In this document: positions 60,466 through 64,000 of the stretch, piece after piece
Numbering within the stretch: position 1 is the first letter of the stretch
How the letters are laid out: each line of letters begins with the position of its first letter
From: Mycetohabitans endofungorum
GTDB lineage: Bacteria > Pseudomonadota > Gammaproteobacteria > Burkholderiales > Burkholderiaceae
Reading direction: 5' to 3'
NCBI RefSeq assembly: GCF_002927045.1
Contig: NZ_PRDW01000004.1
Location: forward strand, 1 to 64,000
DNA: 64,000 bases
Translations under genes and position numbers: made by a program
Notes under the pieces: model-generated
Seen by the model: only the letters and a program-made list of their open reading frames with translations
What the model was told of the DNA's origin: nothing
Database searches by the model: none

Positions 60466-61688
60466 ACAAGGATGTTGAAACGATGACAGAGGATTTCTCC
60501 GCCGCGCCCGCCGGCGCAGCGCGCGACCCGCAGACCGAGTTGCTTCATCCCGCCGCGCATGTGCAGCCCGGTTTTGAATCGTTTTCGGTGCCAATCGCAC
60601 GGGCATCGACCGTGATATTCCCGGACCTGGCGTCGATGCGCGCGCTGGACTGGCGCAGTGATGCGCAGTGGCGCTATGGCCTGCACGCGACGCCGACGTC
60701 GGTGGCCTTACAGCAGCGCATCGCAGCGATCGAAGGAGGGCGTTATACATTGCTGCAGCCTTCCGGCCTATCTTCGATCTCAAACGTCTATTTTGCATTC
60801 GTGAAAGCGGGCGACGACGTGCTGGTCCCGGACAACGTTTATTCCCCCAATCGCGAGCATGGCGACTGGCTCGCGCAGGATTTCGGGATCACGGTCCGCT
60901 ATTACGATCCGATGATCGGCTCGGGCATTGCCGCACTGCTGCGGCCGAATACGCGATTGATCTGGCTGGAGGCACCGGGGTCCGTAACGATGGAAGTGCC
61001 GGACGTGCCCGCCATCACGGCGATCGCGCGCAAGCGCGGCATCGTGACGGCGATCGACAATACCTATTCGGCCGGCCTCGTGTTCAAGCCGTTCGAGCAT
61101 GGGGTCGATATCTCGGTGCAAGCGTTGACCAAGTACCAATCCGGCGGCAGCGACGTGCTGATGGGCGCGACGATCACGGCGGACCACGGCTTGTACCTGG
61201 CGATGAAGCGGGCCCGGATGCGCGTCGGCCTCGGCGTGTCGGCCGACGATTGCTCGCTGGTGCTGCGCGGGTTGCCGTCAATGCAAGTGCGCTATCGCGC
61301 GCACGAGCGCAGCGCGTTGGCGATCGCCGGTTGGCTGAAGTGTCGCCCGGAGGTCGCCGCGGTGCTGCATCCGGCATTTGACGACTGCCCGGGCCACACA
61401 TACTGGAAGCGGGATTTCACCGGTGCGGGAGGATTGTTCTCGGTGGTGTTCGACCCACGCTATACGAGCGCGCAGGTCGACGCATTCGTCGAGGGGCTCG
61501 AGCTATTCGCGCTCGGCTGGAGCTGGGGTGGCGCGCACAGTATCGCGATGCCGTATGACATTGCGGCGATGCGTACCGCCGGTACGTGGCCGCATCGTGG
61601 CGTGCTGGTGCGTTTCTATATCGGCCTGGAGCACGAGGCTGACTTGCGCGCCGACATCGAGCGCAGCCTGACGCGGCACTTGCGATGA
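60462..61688 (+). CDS. metC: Cystathionine beta-lyase-like PLP enzyme
   Basis: The 408-residue fold-type I enzyme has the PLP lysine at about residue 224 (SVQALTKYQSGGSDVLMG). Upstream lie LQPSGLSSISNVYFAFVKAG and WLEAPGSVTMEVPDVPAITA, with DNTYSAGLVF holding the cofactor aspartate. These match MetC of proteobacteria, which cleaves cystathionine to homocysteine. Related gamma-synthases and sulfhydrylases cannot be fully excluded. It is translationally coupled to the preceding lipoprotein. Confidence 0.88.
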   Translation: MNKDVETMTEDFSAAPAGAARDPQTELLHPAAHVQPGFESFSVPIARASTVIFPDLASMRALDWRSDAQWRYGLHATPTSVALQQRIAAIEGGRYTLLQPSGLSSISNVYFAFVKAGDDVLVPDNVYSPNREHGDWLAQDFGITVRYYDPMIGSGIAALLRPNTRLIWLEAPGSVTMEVPDVPAITAIARKRGIVTAIDNTYSAGLVFKPFEHGVDISVQALTKYQSGGSDVLMGATITADHGLYLAMKRARMRVGLGVSADDCSLVLRGLPSMQVRYRAHERSALAIAGWLKCRPEVAAVLHPAFDDCPGHTYWKRDFTGAGGLFSVVFDPRYTSAQVDAFVEGLELFALGWSWGGAHSIAMPYDIAAMRTAGTWPHRGVLVRFYIGLEHEADLRADIERSLTRHLR

Positions 61689-61734
61689 CGTATCGCGCGC
61701 CGGCGACCCCGCGGTCGCTGGTCATGCTGCCGCG

Positions 61735-62574
61735 TCAGTCGAACAGGCGCAGCAGGCCGTCGAGCCCGACGTGATCGAACGCGCAGCTGGCGCGCTCACG
61801 CACCAGCGGCTTGGCGCGAAACGCGACTGACCAGCCGGCCGATGCCATCATCGGCACGTCATTTGAGCCGTCGCCGAGCGCGATCGCGCGTGATGGTTCG
61901 ATGCTGAGTTGGGCACACGTGTCGAGCAACGTGCGCGCTTTTACGTCGCCATTGACGATTTCGCCGACCACGCGTCCGGTCAGCTTGCCATCGACGATCT
62001 CCAGCGTGTTCGCTCGTGTGAAATCGAGCCCGAGCCGGGCTTTCAGGCGCTCAGTAAAGAATGTGAAGCCACCCGACACCAGCAGGGTTCGCAGACCGGC
62101 GGCACGCGCGCCGTCGAGCATGGCCTGCGCGCCGGGCGACAGGCGCAAGCGCTGCTCGTACACGTTTGCGAGCACATTGGCGTCCAGGCCAGCAAGCAGG
62201 CCGACGCGCTGCACCAGGCTCTCGTTGAAATCCTTAATCTCGCCGTGCATCGCTGCCTCGGTGATGGCTGCCACCTGCGCTTTCAAACCGCAAAAGTCGG
62301 CGATCTCATCGATACACTCGATCGTGATCAGCGTCGAATCCATATCCATTGCGACAAGGCCAAAATCCGCGAGTCGGCGCGGTGGAACATACGCATAGTC
62401 GAGCTGGTGCGTGCTACAGTATGCGGCGATATCGGCGCGTTGCGACGAACTTGCGTCGCGCACACGCAGCGCGTGCGTATCGAGGCGCTCGGCATGCGTG
62501 CTGCCCGCCAACGTGGTCAGCAATCGCAGATGGTCATCGGTCAGCGGCGCGGCGCTTTGGATCACTAGATTCAT
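61735..62574 (-). CDS. serB: Phosphoserine phosphatase
   Basis: The 279-residue HAD-family enzyme has motif I AMDMDSTLITIECIDEIADF (nucleophile Asp77, acid Asp79), motif II VSGGFTFF and motif IV GDGSNDVPMM. A short N-terminal domain of about 70 residues resembles the ACT-like part of SerB. It carries out the last step of serine synthesis. It is convergent with the metC-like gene. Confidence 0.95.
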   Translation of the reverse strand: MNLVIQSAAPLTDDHLRLLTTLAGSTHAERLDTHALRVRDASSSQRADIAAYCSTHQLDYAYVPPRRLADFGLVAMDMDSTLITIECIDEIADFCGLKAQVAAITEAAMHGEIKDFNESLVQRVGLLAGLDANVLANVYEQRLRLSPGAQAMLDGARAAGLRTLLVSGGFTFFTERLKARLGLDFTRANTLEIVDGKLTGRVVGEIVNGDVKARTLLDTCAQLSIEPSRAIALGDGSNDVPMMASAGWSVAFRAKPLVRERASCAFDHVGLDGLLRLFD

Positions 62575-62805
62575 CGTTCTACAGGTGTCGGTCGTCGATG
62601 CGGATCGGCGGCGATCCGGGCGGCGTGCGTTGCGGCAAAGCGGCTATTGTAGCTGCTCACGGCGCGGCATTGCCGTGCCGCGCCGTGCACCGGCGCGACA
62701 TGGCGTCGCGCGGCAACGCGGCATGGCCACTTGTCGCAGCATGCGCGATGCGCGCTACGCAGGCAGATACAGGATCCGTCCCATGTATAGCCAGGAGGCG
62801 ATAAT

Positions 62806-63381
62806 ATGATGTCAAGCCGTTTGTGCACCCGATACCGCGCAGGTATCCGCCGTGTCGCGGCGCGGCTGGGACCGTGGATGCTGCCCATGGCGCTCGCCGC
62901 CGTGCCGGTGAGTGCCGCGGCGCAGCTGCAACCGTTGCCCGAGGCGTCTGCGCCGCAGGTGAAGTACACTGTCAAGGTGACATCGAAAACGTACGGCAAT
63001 GCGCAGCAAACGCGCGTCGTCCGCTCCGGACAGACCGATGACTACACATGGCGCATGCCTGCCCCTGGAGCGCCAGCATCGGTGCCGCGGCGTTGCCCCG
63101 GCGCGTCCGGCGTGCCGGTCGACGCCGCTGGCGCGCCGATCCGGCAAATCCAGCTCAGGCTTGCCCCTGTCGTTGAGAACCATGTGGCGAGTTTGCAGCT
63201 GTACTTCAGCGGCCACACAGTGCAGGGCATGTCAACCGTGACGGTCAATGGTAAGCCGTTGGCCTGTCCCAAAACAGTGTCGTTCACCCAAGTCACCCGG
63301 CTCTCGTTGCCGATCAATGGCAAGACCAAGACGTTGACGTTGTCGGACGGCACGCAGCTGTCGCTGTCCGCCCACTACTAG
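62806..63381 (+). CDS. Exported protein of unknown function
   Basis: The 191-residue protein has a basic start and a signal peptide (WMLPMALAAVPVSAAAQLQP). The mature part of about 150 residues is beta-rich (QIQLRLAPVVENHVASLQLY, FSGHTVQGMSTVTVNGKPLA) with one cysteine pair (RRCPGAS and LACPKTV). It is probably periplasmic and folds as a small beta domain. I do not recognise the family. A GGAGG-like site lies just upstream of the ATG. Confidence 0.75.
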   Translation: MMSSRLCTRYRAGIRRVAARLGPWMLPMALAAVPVSAAAQLQPLPEASAPQVKYTVKVTSKTYGNAQQTRVVRSGQTDDYTWRMPAPGAPASVPRRCPGASGVPVDAAGAPIRQIQLRLAPVVENHVASLQLYFSGHTVQGMSTVTVNGKPLACPKTVSFTQVTRLSLPINGKTKTLTLSDGTQLSLSAHY

Positions 63382-63429
63382 CGGCGCGTGCCGCCGCGGG
63401 CCCCGCATCGCGACGGTTAGCGGTGGCTT

Positions 63430-63552
63430 CGGCGAGGTGCCCGTTTGGCCGGGGGACAACAGCCGCGCGTGCTGTGGATTGGCTGCTCGGACAGCCGGGT
63501 GCCGGCCGCGCCTTGGCTGGTCCCTGCCGCGGGCGCTGGGATGGTAAAATAA
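63430..63552 (+). pseudogene. Beta-carbonic anhydrase remnant
   Basis: The plus-strand frame reads GGQQPRVLWIGCSDSRVPAA before drifting into unrelated sequence and a TAA at 63550. GCSDSRVP is the beta-class motif in which Cys binds zinc and Asp-Arg form the gate. No downstream His-x2-Cys zinc site is present, so the fragment cannot be active. It lies between the exported protein and the ABC-F gene. Confidence 0.65.
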
Positions 63553-63588
63553 TCGGTTTCTCCCGAATCCCGCCCTGAGGACGTCCCC

Positions 63589-64000
63589 GTGCTGTCTACC
63601 GCGAACATTACGATGCAATTCGGGCCCAAGCCCTTGTTCGAAAATATCTCCGTCAAGTTCGGCGAGGGCAACCGCTACGGGCTGATTGGCGCGAACGGCT
63701 GTGGCAAGTCGACATTCATGAAGATCCTTGGCGGCGACCTGGAGCCCAGTGCCGGTACGGTCATGCTCGAGCCGCATGTGCGTCTGGGCAAGCTGCGCCA
63801 GGACCAGTTCGCGTATGAGGACATGCGGGTGCTCGACGTCGTGATGATGGGCCACACTGAGATGTGGCAGGCGATGAGCGAGCGCGACGCAATCTACGCG
63901 AACTCGGAGGCCACCGATGACGACTACATGCGCGCGGCGGAGTTGGAAGCGAAGTTTGCTGAGTATGGTGGCTACACAGCTGAGGCGCGTGCTGGCGAGT
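63589..64000 (+). CDS. ABC-F family ATPase (YbiT-like), 3' end beyond window
   Basis: The first 137 codons begin with GTG and read [20 protein letters not shown], with the Walker A motif GANGCGKST at 34-42 and the following [24 protein letters not shown] proteins are soluble twin-ATPase translation factors that act at the ribosomal E site. This sequence is closest in character to the YbiT subgroup. The rest of the gene, including the interdomain linker and second ATPase, lies outside the window. A possible -10 box AAAAT precedes it in the remnant region. Confidence 0.88.
   Translation, partial: MLSTANITMQFGPKPLFENISVKFGEGNRYGLIGANGCGKSTFMKILGGDLEPSAGTVMLEPHVRLGKLRQDQFAYEDMRVLDVVMMGHTEMWQAMSERDAIYANSEATDDDYMRAAELEAKFAEYGGYTAEARAGE

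Noticed and set aside
61703-61718. GCGACC/GGTCGC hairpin between the metC-like gene and serB
   Set aside because: Short stem without a T run; it could be chance in GC-rich sequence.

Overview
The window looks like a chromosomal segment of a high-GC betaproteobacterium of the Burkholderiaceae. The gene orders surE-pcm-nlpD-rpoS, rlmN-rodZ-ispG-hisS-yfgM-bamB-der-hfq-hflX-hflK-hflC-hisZ-purA and phaC-phaA-phaB-phaR are typical of that family, and the protein sequences read as Burkholderia-like. The many decayed genes and insertion-sequence scraps, with the apparent loss of pilF from a conserved cluster, suggest a lineage undergoing genome reduction, such as the fungal-endosymbiont Burkholderia/Mycetohabitans group. 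That last point is inference.

Bases 1-3400 form an AT-richer accessory region. It begins with the 3' end of a CdiA-like contact-dependent inhibition protein overlapping a small probable immunity gene. An orphan CdiA-CT/immunity cassette follows, with one frameshift in the toxin reading and one in the immunity gene. Then come broken IS5-family and IS3-family transposase fragments. The region ends at a tRNA-Glu/tRNA-Asp pair and a strong terminator.

Bases 3700-12700 are mostly on the minus strand: a MATE efflux pump, an ArnT/PMT-like membrane glycosyltransferase, the cysteine-free ribosomal protein L31 (rpmE2), a MerR regulator-MFS exporter-mtfA operon with a MerR-type operator, rho and trxA. 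Bases 12900-16740 carry 4.5S RNA, dnaX, a ybaB-family gene and recR (replication and repair). A dead quinone oxidoreductase lies before surE. Bases 17150-23200 hold the surE-pcm-nlpD-rpoS stress and cell-division cluster, a PolB-like exonuclease and rlmD. yccA and ndk are divergent.

Bases 24700-40700 are a long run of housekeeping genes: RNA modification (rlmN), cell shape (rodZ), isoprenoids (ispG), histidine metabolism and tRNA charging (hisS, hisZ), outer-membrane assembly (yfgM, bamB), ribosome biogenesis (der, hflX), RNA chaperoning (hfq), membrane protease control (hflK, hflC) and purines (purA and a phosphoribosyltransferase). Bases 40900-52000 carry kup, tex, a secreted coiled-coil protein of unknown function, a ydcH-like gene, a DinG-family helicase, bamD, rluD and pgeF. 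Bases 52280-56890 are the polyhydroxybutyrate operon phaC-phaA-phaB-phaR. A 1.1-kb graveyard of gene fragments precedes rimO. The window ends with two small lipoproteins, a cystathionine beta-lyase-like enzyme, serB, an exported protein of unknown function, a carbonic anhydrase remnant and the start of an ABC-F ATPase.

I found no CRISPR array, prophage or complete mobile element. The most unusual content is the CDI-type toxin/immunity material at the left edge.
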